Shown: positions 43,561 through 52,735, counted from the stretch's first letter. The stretch is 64,000 bases of DNA from CAMBRQ01 sp945870325 (GCF_050313795.1 NZ_JBNPMC010000008.1:34040-98039), one strand, 5' to 3'. Made by a program: numbers and translations. Notes: generated by a model from the sequence alone, not told the origin.

Positions 43561-45750
43561 ATGAGTATAGACGTAAGAACGAATGTAATTAAGAGAAATG
43601 GAGAAGAGGTAATCTTCGATCTGTCAAAGATTGTGAATGCGATCAAGGCTGCAAACCAGGGAGTAGACAAAATCCATCAGATGAATGAGTATCAGATCAT
43701 TGCGGTTGCAGATAATATTGCACATAAGGTGCAGGAGACTACCCATGCAGTGCATGTGGAGGATATCCAAGATATGGTTGAGACCGGCATCATGGAGATG
43801 CGTGGTTACGAGGTGGCGCAGAAGTATGTGCGTTACCGTTATAAGAGAGAACTGACACGTAAGTCTAACACTACGGACAACGGAATTCTCTCATTGATTG
43901 AGAATATTAACGAGGAAGTGAACCAGGAGAATTCCAATAAGAATCCGGTGATCAACTCTACCCAGAGAGACTATATGGCGGGAGAAGTCAGCAAGGATCT
44001 GTCCAAGCGTGTGCTGCTTCCTGAAGAGATTGTAACAGCACACGAAGAGGGAATCATTCATTTCCATGATTCAGATTATTTTGCACAGAAGGAGCATAAC
44101 TGCGATCTGATTAACCTAGAGGATATGTTGCAGAATGGAACGGTAATCAGTGAGACGTTAATCGAGAAGCCGCACAGTTTCTTTACGGCTTGTAACGTAA
44201 CGACACAGATCGTTGCTCAGGTTGCAAGTAACCAGTATGGCGGACAGTCATTTACATTGGCACACCTGGCACCGTTTGTAGATATCAGCCGTCAGAAGAT
44301 TCGGGGCAATGTAATTGCAGAGCGTAAGGAATGCGGCGAGAGTCTGGATGAGGAGATTGTATCCAGAGTGACGGAACGCAGACTGAGAGATGAAGTAAAG
44401 AGCGGAATCCAGACCATTCAGTATCAGTTGATCACATTAATGACTTGTAATGGACAGGCGCCTTTTGTAACTATGTTCATGTATCTGGATGAGGTAGAAG
44501 AAGGACAGTTAAGGGATGACCTTGCAATGATCATTGAAGAGGTTCTGGTACAGAGAATGCAGGGCGTGAAGAATGAAAAAGGCGTATGGATCACACCGGC
44601 ATTCCCGAAACTGATCTATGTACTGGATGAAGATAACATTACGGAGGATTCCAAGTACTGGTATCTGACACATCTGGCTGCAAAATGTACGGCAAAACGT
44701 ATGGTGCCGGATTATATTTCCGCAAAGATGATGAGAGAATTGAAGCAGGGAGAGGTCTATCCGTGTATGGGATGCCGTTCATTCCTGACCGTAGAAGATA
44801 CTCAGATGAAGGAAGATGGACACCACAAGTTCTATGGAAGATTCAATCAGGGTGTAGTGACCATCAACCTAGTAGATGTAGCATGTTCTTCCGAGGGCGA
44901 TATGGATCGGTTCTGGGAGATCTTGGATGAACGTCTGGAATTGTGCCATCGCGGACTCAGATGCAGACATGAGCGCCTTCTTGGAACGGTTTCTGATGTA
45001 GCTCCGATCCTGTGGCAGTATGGTGCGCTGGCACGTCTGAAAAAGGGTGAGAAGATTGATGAACTGTTGTACAATGGCTATTCAACAATTTCTCTTGGAT
45101 ACGCAGGATTGTACGAGATGTGTATGCGTATGCTTGGCAAGTCCCATACTGATCCGGAGGCAAGACCATTCGCGCTTAAGGTTATGCAGAGACTGAATGA
45201 CAAGTGTAAAGAGTGGAGAGAGGCGGAGAATATCAGTTATTCTGTATATGGAACTCCGATGGAGTCTACCACGTATAAATTCGCAAAATGCTTACAGAAG
45301 AGATTCGGAATTATCGAAGGTGTTACGGATAAGAACTATATTACGAACAGTTATCATGTGCATGTGTCAGAGAAGATTGACGCGTTCAAGAAATTAGAGT
45401 TCGAATCGGAGTTCCAGAAACTGTCACCTGGCGGTGCGATCAGTTATATTGAAGTGCCGAATATGCAGAATAATATACCGGCAGTATTGTCTGTAATGCA
45501 GTTCATTTATAATCATATTATGTATGCGGAATTGAATACAAAGAGTGATTATTGTGAATGTTGTGGATATGACGGAGAGATCCTGATTAAAGAGGATGAT
45601 TGTGGTAAACTGGTATGGGAATGCCCGAACTGTGGCAACCAGAATCAGGATAAGATGTTTGTAGCCCGCAGAACTTGTGGATATATCGGAACCCAGTTCT
45701 GGAATCAGGGACGTACTCAGGAGATCAAGGACAGGGTGCTGCACCTGTAA
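43561..45750 (+). CDS. nrdD: Anaerobic ribonucleoside-triphosphate reductase, large subunit
   Basis: 729 residues. The N-terminal ATP-cone (about 5-95) begins V-I-K-R-N-G. The ten-stranded barrel has a conserved F-H-D-S-D-Y segment and C-M-G-C-R-S. The C-terminal zinc site has C-E-C-C-G-Y and C-P-N-C-G. The glycyl-radical loop is R-R-T-C-G-Y-I-G. It reduces NTPs to dNTPs without oxygen. ATG 43561 follows GGCGAGGAGAG; the longer frame to 43504 covers the probable regulatory site. Confidence 0.95.
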   Translation: MSIDVRTNVIKRNGEEVIFDLSKIVNAIKAANQGVDKIHQMNEYQIIAVADNIAHKVQETTHAVHVEDIQDMVETGIMEMRGYEVAQKYVRYRYKRELTRKSNTTDNGILSLIENINEEVNQENSNKNPVINSTQRDYMAGEVSKDLSKRVLLPEEIVTAHEEGIIHFHDSDYFAQKEHNCDLINLEDMLQNGTVISETLIEKPHSFFTACNVTTQIVAQVASNQYGGQSFTLAHLAPFVDISRQKIRGNVIAERKECGESLDEEIVSRVTERRLRDEVKSGIQTIQYQLITLMTCNGQAPFVTMFMYLDEVEEGQLRDDLAMIIEEVLVQRMQGVKNEKGVWITPAFPKLIYVLDEDNITEDSKYWYLTHLAAKCTAKRMVPDYISAKMMRELKQGEVYPCMGCRSFLTVEDTQMKEDGHHKFYGRFNQGVVTINLVDVACSSEGDMDRFWEILDERLELCHRGLRCRHERLLGTVSDVAPILWQYGALARLKKGEKIDELLYNGYSTISLGYAGLYEMCMRMLGKSHTDPEARPFALKVMQRLNDKCKEWREAENISYSVYGTPMESTTYKFAKCLQKRFGIIEGVTDKNYITNSYHVHVSEKIDAFKKLEFESEFQKLSPGGAISYIEVPNMQNNIPAVLSVMQFIYNHIMYAELNTKSDYCECCGYDGEILIKEDDCGKLVWECPNCGNQNQDKMFVARRTCGYIGTQFWNQGRTQEIKDRVLHL

Positions 45751-45799
45751 GAAATATAAGAAAACGATTTGGCAGCAGGCTTTGGCAAAGGAGCAGCCT

Positions 45800-46285
45800 A
45801 TGTATTATGGAAATATAAAAGAATGTGATATCGCAGATGGCCCGGGTGTCCGGGTCAGTCTGTTTGTATCGGGATGCAGGCATCACTGTAAAGGGTGCTT
45901 TAATTCGGAGACGTGGGATTTCAGGTATGGACAGCCATATACGGAGGAGACGGAAGCGGAGATTATAAGGCTTCTGGCACCGGCATATATCCAGGGGTTC
46001 ACCTTGCTTGGCGGGGAACCTTTTGAGCCGGAGAATCAAAAGGAACTGGTGGGGCTTCTTCGGAAGATCCGTGATACGTATCCGAATAAGGATATCTGGT
46101 GCTATACGGGATATCTGTATGATGTAGATCTGCCGGAGGGGGGAAAGGTTCATACGGAAGTGACGGATGAGATGCTCTCTTATATCAATGTGCTTGTGGA
46201 TGGAGCCTTCGTGGAGGCACTTAAGGATGTGACGCTGGTATTCCGGGGAAGCAGTAATCAGAGGATTATTGAATTAAGGAAATAA
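45800..46285 (+). CDS. nrdG: Anaerobic ribonucleotide reductase-activating protein (radical SAM)
   Basis: 161 residues. The [4Fe-4S] motif C-R-H-H-C-K-G-C binds SAM, and L-L-G-G-E-P-F-E is the SAM glycine motif. It generates the glycyl radical in NrdD. AAAGGAGCAG precedes ATG 45800, about 50 bp after nrdD. The gene pair forms one transcript ended by the hairpin near 46301. Confidence 0.93.
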   Translation: MYYGNIKECDIADGPGVRVSLFVSGCRHHCKGCFNSETWDFRYGQPYTEETEAEIIRLLAPAYIQGFTLLGGEPFEPENQKELVGLLRKIRDTYPNKDIWCYTGYLYDVDLPEGGKVHTEVTDEMLSYINVLVDGAFVEALKDVTLVFRGSSNQRIIELRK

Positions 46286-46300
46286 AGAATGAAGATGAGA

Positions 46301-46330
46301 AAACCTTGGGGGAAACCTGAGGTTTTTTAA
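46301..46330 (+). terminator. Terminator after nrdG
   Basis: AAACCT/AGGTTT stem followed by TTTTTT. Confidence 0.6.
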
Positions 46331-46333
46331 TAT

Positions 46334-46420
46334 GCCAAAGGCATACCAATAGAAGTAATTGCCGACTTTATGGAGCTTCCCGTGGAAGAGGTAAAGCGCA
46401 TTGCCGAAACATGTACATAA
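46334..46420 (+). pseudogene. C-terminal scrap of an Rpn/PD-(D/E)xK transposase-nuclease-like gene
   Basis: 29 codons ending in a stop encode A-K-G-I-P-I-E-V-I-A-D-F-M-E-L-P followed by V-E-E-V, the small helix-turn-helix-like tail typical of Rpn-family recombination-promoting nucleases. No start codon or N-terminal part is present. Confidence 0.55.
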
Positions 46421-46453
46421 AATCATAGCGCATAAAATCATATGGAACTATTG

Positions 46454-46482
46454 TTGACATATGCCAATAATGGGAATATAAT
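46454..46482 (+). promoter_or_regulatory. Consensus sigma-A promoter of the DUF134 gene, within a direct repeat
   Basis: TTGACA (46454-46459), a 17 bp spacer and TATAAT (46477-46482): both hexamers are perfect. TTGACATATGC occurs at 46454 and again at 46490, a 36 bp repeat that places one copy on the -35 and one past the start site, as for an operator pair. Confidence 0.75.
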
Positions 46483-46600
46483 GTTTATATTGACATATGC
46501 TAATTAAGCCCTGCACTAACAACAGCGGCCACATGGGTTGTATCTATATGTAGTTGTATCTACATGGCACGCTGTTTCGTGGGAATGAAGGAGTCTATCT

Positions 46601-47368
46601 ATGCCAAGAACAGGAAAGAAAAAACGAGTCCAGAAGATACCGCGTAACTGTTGCTTTATCTCTCCGGGAATCAACAAAGAATATGGAATCATCATGAAGG
46701 TGGAAGAATATGAGTGCATCCGCCTGATTGATTACATGTCCTATACTCAGGAAGAGTGTGCCAGACAGATGGAGGTCAGCCGTGCAACGGTGCAGATGCT
46801 CTATGCAGAGGCAAGAAAAAAACTGGCGAGGTTCCTTGTAGAGGGAATCCGGCTTCAGATTGAAGGCGGCGACTATACGGTTGTAAAAGGCGATGGCATG
46901 ATTTCGGGCAGAGATAGTGCGGATGCAGGATGTCAACAGGAAGAACAAGGTATGGCAAAGGAGAGGAATAATATGAGAATTGCAGTAACGTATGAGAATG
47001 GACAGGTATTTCAGCATTTTGGACACACGGAGCAGTTCAAGGTGTACGATGTTGAGGATGGCAAAGTGGTAAAAAGTGAGATCGTGGATACCAACGGACA
47101 GGGTCATGGAGCACTGGCTGGCTTCTTATTCAATGGCAATGTGGACGTTCTGATCTGCGGCGGTATCGGCGGCGGAGCAAGGAATGCGTTGGCAGAGGCA
47201 GGTATCAAGTTATTCCCGGGAGCACAGGGAGATGCAGATGCACAGGTAGAGTCCTATCTTGCCGGAACTTTGAATTATGATCCGGATACCGTATGCAGCC
47301 ATCATGAGCATCATCACGGAGACTGCGGCGGTCATGAGCATGGCGGATGCGGTCATCACTGTGGATAA
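46601..47368 (+). CDS. DUF134 regulator fused to a NifX/NifB-type (dinitrogenase cofactor biosynthesis) domain
   Basis: 255 residues. The N-terminal DUF134 domain (about 1-100) has K-K-R-V-Q-K-I-P and a sigma-4-like helix-turn-helix (Y-T-Q-E-E-C-A-R-Q-M, then S-R-A-T-V-Q). A short acidic linker leads to a NifX/NafY-type domain (about 125-230) starting M-R-I-A-V-T-Y and including Q-H-F-G-H-T and C-G-G-I-G-G-G-A-R. The tail is rich in His, Cys and Gly, suggesting metal binding. No nif genes are near. A metal- or redox-responsive regulator is likely. Confidence 0.82.
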   Translation: MPRTGKKKRVQKIPRNCCFISPGINKEYGIIMKVEEYECIRLIDYMSYTQEECARQMEVSRATVQMLYAEARKKLARFLVEGIRLQIEGGDYTVVKGDGMISGRDSADAGCQQEEQGMAKERNNMRIAVTYENGQVFQHFGHTEQFKVYDVEDGKVVKSEIVDTNGQGHGALAGFLFNGNVDVLICGGIGGGARNALAEAGIKLFPGAQGDADAQVESYLAGTLNYDPDTVCSHHEHHHGDCGGHEHGGCGHHCG

Positions 47369-47414
47369 AGATGGAAGGCATGCATAAATAAAAATAAATC
47401 TATAAAAATCTATG

Positions 47415-47478
47415 AAATCCTCCTATAATATATGCAAGAGTACAGAATGCTTCTTCGTATGTTATAGGAGGATTTTTA
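47415..47478. terminator. Terminator after the DUF134 fusion gene
   Basis: AAATCCTCCTATAA/TTATAGGAGGATTT with a 33-base loop and T run. Confidence 0.65.
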
Positions 47479-47521
47479 TGAAAGGGAATAATTGGATCGC
47501 TTGACAATCCTTAAAGATTCA

Positions 47522-47549
47522 GAAAAAAATAAGGCTGAATAAATCAGCC
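47522..47549 (-). terminator. Terminator of the GH43 gene (minus strand)
   Basis: GGCTGA/TCAGCC stem with a five-base loop, followed on the minus strand by TTATTTTTTT. Confidence 0.7.
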
Positions 47550-47652
47550 GGGTTATGACAGAGAGGGCAGTCCTGCCGCCGCTCTCCATCAATCAAAGTA
47601 TAACATATCAGAGATGTAGATGTAAACTGTCCACAGCGGACAAGTATACATG

Positions 47653-49158
47653 CTAGTTAATTTCTGCCTCTATGACCAGATCTTCTTCCCGTGCGGCGAT
47701 AGAAGCGCCGGGTACGGAGAAGGACGGCATTCCGTCTGAGCCCCAGAAGACTTTTCCGACATAAGCATTCCTTCCGGCGTCATAAAGTGGCTGGTAATCG
47801 CCTTCGCCAAGATAGCGTTCCTCCTGGCGTCCGTGATATATGATCAGGTCTTCGCTGTCATCGGTGGATTTGGTGAAACTGTTGTGTCCGAGTCCGTAGT
47901 AGCCGGTTGCAGGGCTGCTCTGGAAGATCGGATAAGGGAGTTTCGTCCAGGAGTCTGCATTCAGGAGATCGGATGACTCATCTGCATACAGAAGTCCTAC
48001 ACAGTATAATGCATCAGTCCCGCTTGCGGAGAAAGTAAGGAAGACCTTGCCGCCGTGCTTGATTACGGCCGGTCCTTCATTGACCGGGAAGCCGTGCAGT
48101 TCCCAGTTGTACTCCGGCGTGGTCAGTTTGACAGAAGGCGTACAGATGGTCCATGGGTTGGACAGTCTGGCAATAAAGATATCTGAGATATTGTTGGTCT
48201 TCTGCGCCCACAGGAAGTAATCTTCCCCGTTGTGGTGGAAATGTGTATGATCCAGAGAAAAATCGGTGAATGCAATATCACCTTCTATCGTAGTCTTTAT
48301 CGGTCCCTTTTCTATCCACGCATCTTTCATCGGATCCTGTCCGGTACAGGCAAGGCAGTGTGGACGGATTCTCCAGGAGGATTCATCAGAGATGGTGGTG
48401 GTATAGTAGACGAACCATCCTCCCTGGATGTAATGAATCTCCGGTGCCCACAGATGAGGGCTCATTGTGCCATTGTTGATTGGCTTGCGTTCATAGATGA
48501 TCTTTTCTTCGTATCTGCCGGAATTATCTGTCAGATCTTCCAGGGTATCTGCACATCTGAGAATCAGATAGAGATACTGGTATTTCCCATCCAGATTATG
48601 ACCGGCATCCGTGTGGGATGCCATGAAGTAATATTTCCCGTCTGTGTGTTTATGGATATAAGGATCAGCACGGTGGCTGATAAGCGGGGCTGCGTAATCA
48701 GGTGTCCGGATTTTTCCTGTAGTTCCGTCCCAAGTTACAGGTCTTTCCTCTGTCATTCCGTTAGTGTAAGCCACGGTGATTCGTTCCGGCAGGGAAACGT
48801 CCTGGCATTGCATACATTCTGTTCCGGCAGGGACGAATACACGTTCAACAGCAGCCATATATACTGGTTCTGGTGCCCCATATCTGGATTGGAGATTCTT
48901 TAGAGTGGATATGGATATTTCGCTTCCGCTGGTATCATGACATTGGAGTTCTGGCGTAAGAGGCAGATCCTCCTGTGGAAGAAGAATAGAATTCCCTCCA
49001 TTTAAAGCAAACCAATCTAAACGATTGTAACTATATTCAAGATAATAGCAATTGTCACTTGGGAGTTCCCAGGTTACGGTGTGGGAACGGATATACGCAA
49101 TGCTTTTTGGACATAAAAAATCAGCCATAGGAAGCTGGCGCATTAATTTTGATTCCAT
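47653..49158 (-). CDS. GH43 glycosidase with an Ig-like insert, probable arabinofuranosidase
   Basis: 501 residues without a signal peptide, thus cytoplasmic. The N-terminal quarter is beta-rich, with a Big_4-like segment around 100-150. The five-bladed propeller follows, with catalytic residues in H-R-A-D-P-Y-I (base), W-A-P-E-I-H (acid region) and N-E-G-P-A-V. GH43 enzymes cut arabinan or arabinoxylan side chains. AGAGGAG precedes the ATG. It is divergent from the LacI gene of the arabinan locus. Confidence 0.82.
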   Translation of the reverse strand: MESKLMRQLPMADFLCPKSIAYIRSHTVTWELPSDNCYYLEYSYNRLDWFALNGGNSILLPQEDLPLTPELQCHDTSGSEISISTLKNLQSRYGAPEPVYMAAVERVFVPAGTECMQCQDVSLPERITVAYTNGMTEERPVTWDGTTGKIRTPDYAAPLISHRADPYIHKHTDGKYYFMASHTDAGHNLDGKYQYLYLILRCADTLEDLTDNSGRYEEKIIYERKPINNGTMSPHLWAPEIHYIQGGWFVYYTTTISDESSWRIRPHCLACTGQDPMKDAWIEKGPIKTTIEGDIAFTDFSLDHTHFHHNGEDYFLWAQKTNNISDIFIARLSNPWTICTPSVKLTTPEYNWELHGFPVNEGPAVIKHGGKVFLTFSASGTDALYCVGLLYADESSDLLNADSWTKLPYPIFQSSPATGYYGLGHNSFTKSTDDSEDLIIYHGRQEERYLGEGDYQPLYDAGRNAYVGKVFWGSDGMPSFSVPGASIAAREEDLVIEAEIN

Positions 49159-49205
49159 AGTAACTCCTCTGGCATTTATTATTTAGAAATTTAAAGAGCG
49201 ATTTC

Positions 49206-49234
49206 ATCGTAACATACAATTACAATAATGGCAA
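49206..49234 (-). promoter_or_regulatory. Predicted promoter of the GH43 gene
   Basis: On the minus strand TTGCCA, a 17 bp spacer and TACGAT, lying about 50 bp before the start. Confidence 0.5.
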
Positions 49235-49240
49235 GATAAA

Positions 49241-49308
49241 TGTTAACAAAATATTCGTAAGATGTTAACAGCAAGATGTTGACAAGAGGGAAAAAGATAT
49301 CTTAAGAT
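49241..49308 (+). promoter_or_regulatory. TGTTAACA repeats and predicted promoter of the LacI gene
   Basis: TGTTAACA at 49241 and 49263 and TGTTGACA at 49277. The last contains the -35 TTGACA (49279-49284), paired with TAAGAT (49303-49308) at 18 bp. The repeated 8 bp palindrome between two divergent promoters looks like an operator cluster. Confidence 0.5.
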
Positions 49309-49382
49309 TAGTATTAGTTGTTATGTTAGAAGTTATAGGAAGAAACAGCGTTTTTTCAGTGATAAAAATGTGTGGAGGGCAT

Positions 49383-50423
49383 ATGGCTACAATAAAAGAG
49401 ATTGCCAGAGAATGCAATGTCTCCGTTGCAACGGTGTCGAATATCTTGAATCATAAGCCGGGAGCAAGTGATGAGACTAGAAAGATGGTAATGAAGAAGA
49501 TCAAGGAATTGAATTATACGCCGAATTCGATCGCGAGGAATCTGAAGACTAAGAATTCGAGGAGTATTGGGGTCATAGTAGAGGATATGACCATATTCAG
49601 TATTCCGGATATTGTCGATGGGATTACAGAACACTGTGAAGAGAATAGTTATCAGATCCTTCTGATTAATCTGCGTTTATTTAAGAAATATCAGGATACT
49701 TACTATCACAGAGATGATTATTATGGTATGGTAAGGGATGAGATATGGAAGCTGATTGCGAAGCAAGTGGAAGGAATTATCTACGTGGCAGCCCATGAGA
49801 GAACTCTTCGGTGTATTCCGGAAGATCTGCCGATTCCGGCAGTGATGGCATATGGATATACGGAGAGCCGGAAGGTTCCGTCGGTTGTGGTGAATGATGA
49901 GGATGGAGCATATCAGATTACCAGGCATGTGATTGAGAAGGGGCATAAGAAGATTGGCGTGATAACAGGCAAGAGTGACAGTCCCCATGCACAGGAGCGA
50001 CTTGTGGGATACCAGCGGGCGATGTATGAGAATGGACTTCTCTATAACCCATCGGTCATATGCACCGGGGATTGGACCAGAATCAGCGGGTATGAATGCA
50101 CGGATCGGCTTCTTGAGCAGCAGGTAACGGCTATCTTCTGTATGAATGACCTGATGGCAGGCGGTGTCTATGATAGGTTAGAAGAATTGGAACTTAAGCC
50201 TGGTGAAGACATATCGGTAGTTGGATATGATAACAGAGAATTATCTGGCTATTATAAGCCGCCGCTTTCAACCATTATGCTTCCTCTTCATGATATCGGA
50301 TATGAGGCGAGCGAGATTATCTTAGAGATGCTTAAGGGAGATTACGCGGAGAATAAGGACGCCATCCATAGGGTAAATTGCTATCCGCTGATACGAAAAT
50401 CGGTCAAAAAAATAGAAAATTAA
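49383..50423 (+). CDS. LacI-family transcriptional regulator
   Basis: 346 residues. The DNA-binding N-terminus has T-I-K-E-I-A-R, V-S-V-A-T-V-S-N-I-L-N and the hinge helix N-S-I-A-R-N-L-K-T. The periplasmic-binding-like core from about 65 ends with the P-L-S-T-I segment. It should sense arabinose or an arabino-oligosaccharide and repress GH43 and the GH127 operon. TGGAGGG precedes ATG 49383. Confidence 0.9.
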   Translation: MATIKEIARECNVSVATVSNILNHKPGASDETRKMVMKKIKELNYTPNSIARNLKTKNSRSIGVIVEDMTIFSIPDIVDGITEHCEENSYQILLINLRLFKKYQDTYYHRDDYYGMVRDEIWKLIAKQVEGIIYVAAHERTLRCIPEDLPIPAVMAYGYTESRKVPSVVVNDEDGAYQITRHVIEKGHKKIGVITGKSDSPHAQERLVGYQRAMYENGLLYNPSVICTGDWTRISGYECTDRLLEQQVTAIFCMNDLMAGGVYDRLEELELKPGEDISVVGYDNRELSGYYKPPLSTIMLPLHDIGYEASEIILEMLKGDYAENKDAIHRVNCYPLIRKSVKKIEN

Positions 50424-50426
50424 AAG

Positions 50427-50475
50427 AAAATCAGCACTTTAGGATCATAAAAAAGGTCCCAAAGTGCTGATTTTT
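50427..50475. terminator. Terminator after lacI-type gene
   Basis: AAAATCAGCACTTT / AAAGTGCTGATTTTT stem with a long loop and T run. Confidence 0.8.
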
Positions 50476-50501
50476 CGTTGGTTTTGTGAAAGTTGCACAA
50501 T

Positions 50502-50515
50502 ATTAAACGTTTAAT
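50502..50515. promoter_or_regulatory. LacI-type operator O1
   Basis: ATTAAACGTTTAAT is a perfect 14 bp palindrome with the central CpG typical of LacI-family operators, just upstream of the GH127 promoter. Confidence 0.65.
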
Positions 50516-50521
50516 TTATAC

Positions 50522-50550
50522 TTGCAATTGTGCAAGTAAAGTGTTATAAC
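50522..50550 (+). promoter_or_regulatory. Predicted promoter of the GH127-importer-GH51 operon
   Basis: TTGCAA (50522-50527), a 17 bp spacer and TATAAC (50545-50550). Confidence 0.6.
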
Positions 50551-50654
50551 AGAATTAAAGAAAGAAAAAGCCAAAATAAGGCAAAAACAAGGCAGAAAAT
50601 AAAAATATTTTAGAAAGGGAAAAGCATTTTATTTAGGAAAAAGAGCGCGAAAAA

Positions 50655-50668
50655 GATTAAACGATTAA
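50655..50668. promoter_or_regulatory. LacI-type operator O2
   Basis: ATTAAACGATTAAC differs from O1 at two of 14 bases. It lies 153 bp downstream of O1 in the leader, so repression by looping is possible. Confidence 0.55.
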
Positions 50669-50696
50669 CAAAAAATGAGTGGTAAGGAATAAGATT

Positions 50697-52652
50697 ATGA
50701 TAAAACAACCATTAAAAACAGTCCCATTACGTCATATCAACATTCATGATAAATTCTGGGACCAATATATTCGATTGGTGAAAGAGGTGTTGATACCTTA
50801 TCAGTGGGATATATTGAATGACCGCTTAGACGGGGTCGAAACAAGCCATTGCATACAGAATTTTAAGATAGCAGCCGGAGAGGCTTCCGGGAATTTTGAA
50901 GGTGCGGTATTTCAGGATACGGATGTGGCAAAATGGCTTGAAGCCGTTTCATATGTACTTGGAACATCTTTTGATCAGGATTTAGAGCGCCTTGCTGATG
51001 AAACGATTAATCTAATCGGAAGAGCGCAATGCGAGGATGGATATATTAACACCTACTTTACGATCAATGATCCGTCGCTTCGCTGGACGAATCTAAAAGA
51101 AGGTCATGAATTATATACGGCAGGTCATATGATTGAGGCAGCAGTTGCTTATTATGAGGCGACTGGCAAGAAAGAATTTCTTGAAATTATGGAGAGATTT
51201 GCAGATCTGATTTGTCAGGTATTTGGACCGGAAGAGGGCAAATGCCATGGATATCCGGGGCATCAGGAGATTGAACTTGCATTAATCCGTCTGTATCATG
51301 CAACTGGTAAGAGAAAGTATGTAGAACTTGCGAAATATTTTATAGATCGGCGTGGGGTAGGAGACAATTATTTTCTTCAGGAAGAAAAGAGATCGGAGTA
51401 CAAACAGATATTCCCAGAGTTCGCAGAATATGATACGAAATATTCTCAGTCCCATCTTCCGGTGAGAGAGCAGACAACGGCAGAGGGGCATGCGGTGCGA
51501 GCGGTGTATATGTATTGCGCGATGGCAGATCTGGCACAACTTTATGAAGATGAAGAGTTGTTGAGTGCCTGCAAGACATTATGGGATGACATGGTAAAAC
51601 GCCGTATGTACATTACGGGAAGTATAGGAGCGTCAGGGATTTTGGAGCGTTTTACTACGGATTATGATCTTCCGAATAATTGTAACTATTCTGAGACGTG
51701 TGCATCGATTGGGCTTGCGCTTTTTGGCAAGCGTATGGCTCAGATTACAAAGGATGCCTCATATATAGATGTAGTTGAACGGGCACTTTATAATACGGTG
51801 CTGTCCGGAATCGCCATGGATGGAAAGAGTTTCTTCTATGTGAATCCGCTGGAAGTATGGCCGGATAATTGTATGGAACGTACGTCAAAAGAACACGTGA
51901 AAGCGGTAAGGCAGACTTGGTTTGGCGTGGCGTGCTGTCCGCCGAATATTGCAAGAACACTGGCATCCATGGGACAGTATATGTATTTTACGGATGAAGA
52001 TACGTTGTATGTGAATCTTTATATTACGAATACTGCCTCTGTAGAAGTATCCGGTGGGCAGGTTAAAGTTGAAGTGGGAAGTGACCTGACGAATTCCGGA
52101 CATGTTGTGATTAATGTGACAAAAGATGCGAGTGCAGATAGTTATCATCTGGCACTGAGAATTCCGGATTATGTAAAAGAATACAAGATTCTGGGAGACA
52201 GCGGAGAGATAAGCGGCTGTAGAATGGAAAAAGGTTATCTCTATATTGATAATCTGCAAGAGGAAGAGACAAAGTTTGTGATTGATTTTGAAGTTCCGGC
52301 GCGGTTTGTGAGAGCGAATCCGAAAGTAAGAGAGGATGCAGGAAAGATTGCGCTTGTGAAAGGTCCGCTTGTATATTGCCTGGAAGAAGTTGATAACGGA
52401 GAGAATCTCCCTGCTATATTCGTAGATGCAAACCAGGAACTGGAAGAGAGATTCGAGGAAGATTTGCTTGGAGGCATTACAACTATTACACTTACGGGAA
52501 AACGCCTCACGGATGAGGAGTGGCAGGACGATGCGCTTTACGGAGAACGCAAAAACTGTTTCCAGGAGGTAGAATTAAAGGCAGTGCCTTATCATCGGTG
52601 GAACAACCGGGGAGAGGGCGAGATGCTGGTATGGATGAAGGAATTATTGTAA
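50697..52652 (+). CDS. GH127 beta-L-arabinofuranosidase
   Basis: 651 residues of the DUF1680/GH127 family. The N-terminus P-L-x-x-V-x-x-x-x-x-I-x-D-x-F-W is typical. Y-S-E-T-C-A-S-I-G holds the Glu and Cys zinc ligands, and V-A-C-C-P-P-N holds the catalytic nucleophile cysteine pair, as in HypBA1. It removes beta-1,2-L-arabinofuranose from short arabinosides such as those of plant extensin. No signal peptide. ATG 50697 is used; upstream in-frame GTG codons overlap a weak TAAGGA site. Confidence 0.9.
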   Translation: MIKQPLKTVPLRHINIHDKFWDQYIRLVKEVLIPYQWDILNDRLDGVETSHCIQNFKIAAGEASGNFEGAVFQDTDVAKWLEAVSYVLGTSFDQDLERLADETINLIGRAQCEDGYINTYFTINDPSLRWTNLKEGHELYTAGHMIEAAVAYYEATGKKEFLEIMERFADLICQVFGPEEGKCHGYPGHQEIELALIRLYHATGKRKYVELAKYFIDRRGVGDNYFLQEEKRSEYKQIFPEFAEYDTKYSQSHLPVREQTTAEGHAVRAVYMYCAMADLAQLYEDEELLSACKTLWDDMVKRRMYITGSIGASGILERFTTDYDLPNNCNYSETCASIGLALFGKRMAQITKDASYIDVVERALYNTVLSGIAMDGKSFFYVNPLEVWPDNCMERTSKEHVKAVRQTWFGVACCPPNIARTLASMGQYMYFTDEDTLYVNLYITNTASVEVSGGQVKVEVGSDLTNSGHVVINVTKDASADSYHLALRIPDYVKEYKILGDSGEISGCRMEKGYLYIDNLQEEETKFVIDFEVPARFVRANPKVREDAGKIALVKGPLVYCLEEVDNGENLPAIFVDANQELEERFEEDLLGGITTITLTGKRLTDEEWQDDALYGERKNCFQEVELKAVPYHRWNNRGEGEMLVWMKELL

Positions 52653-52735
52653 AACAAAACCATACTGCGATATAAGGAATCTTACAGGGCATAAGCCCTG
52701 AAAGAATAAAAAAATCAAAAAAAGGAGGACACAAA

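Noticed and set aside
47478..47505. Eight-codon ORF with a strong AGGAGG site
   Set aside because: The apparent ribosome site is the 3' arm of a terminator stem, and the peptide is too short to support.
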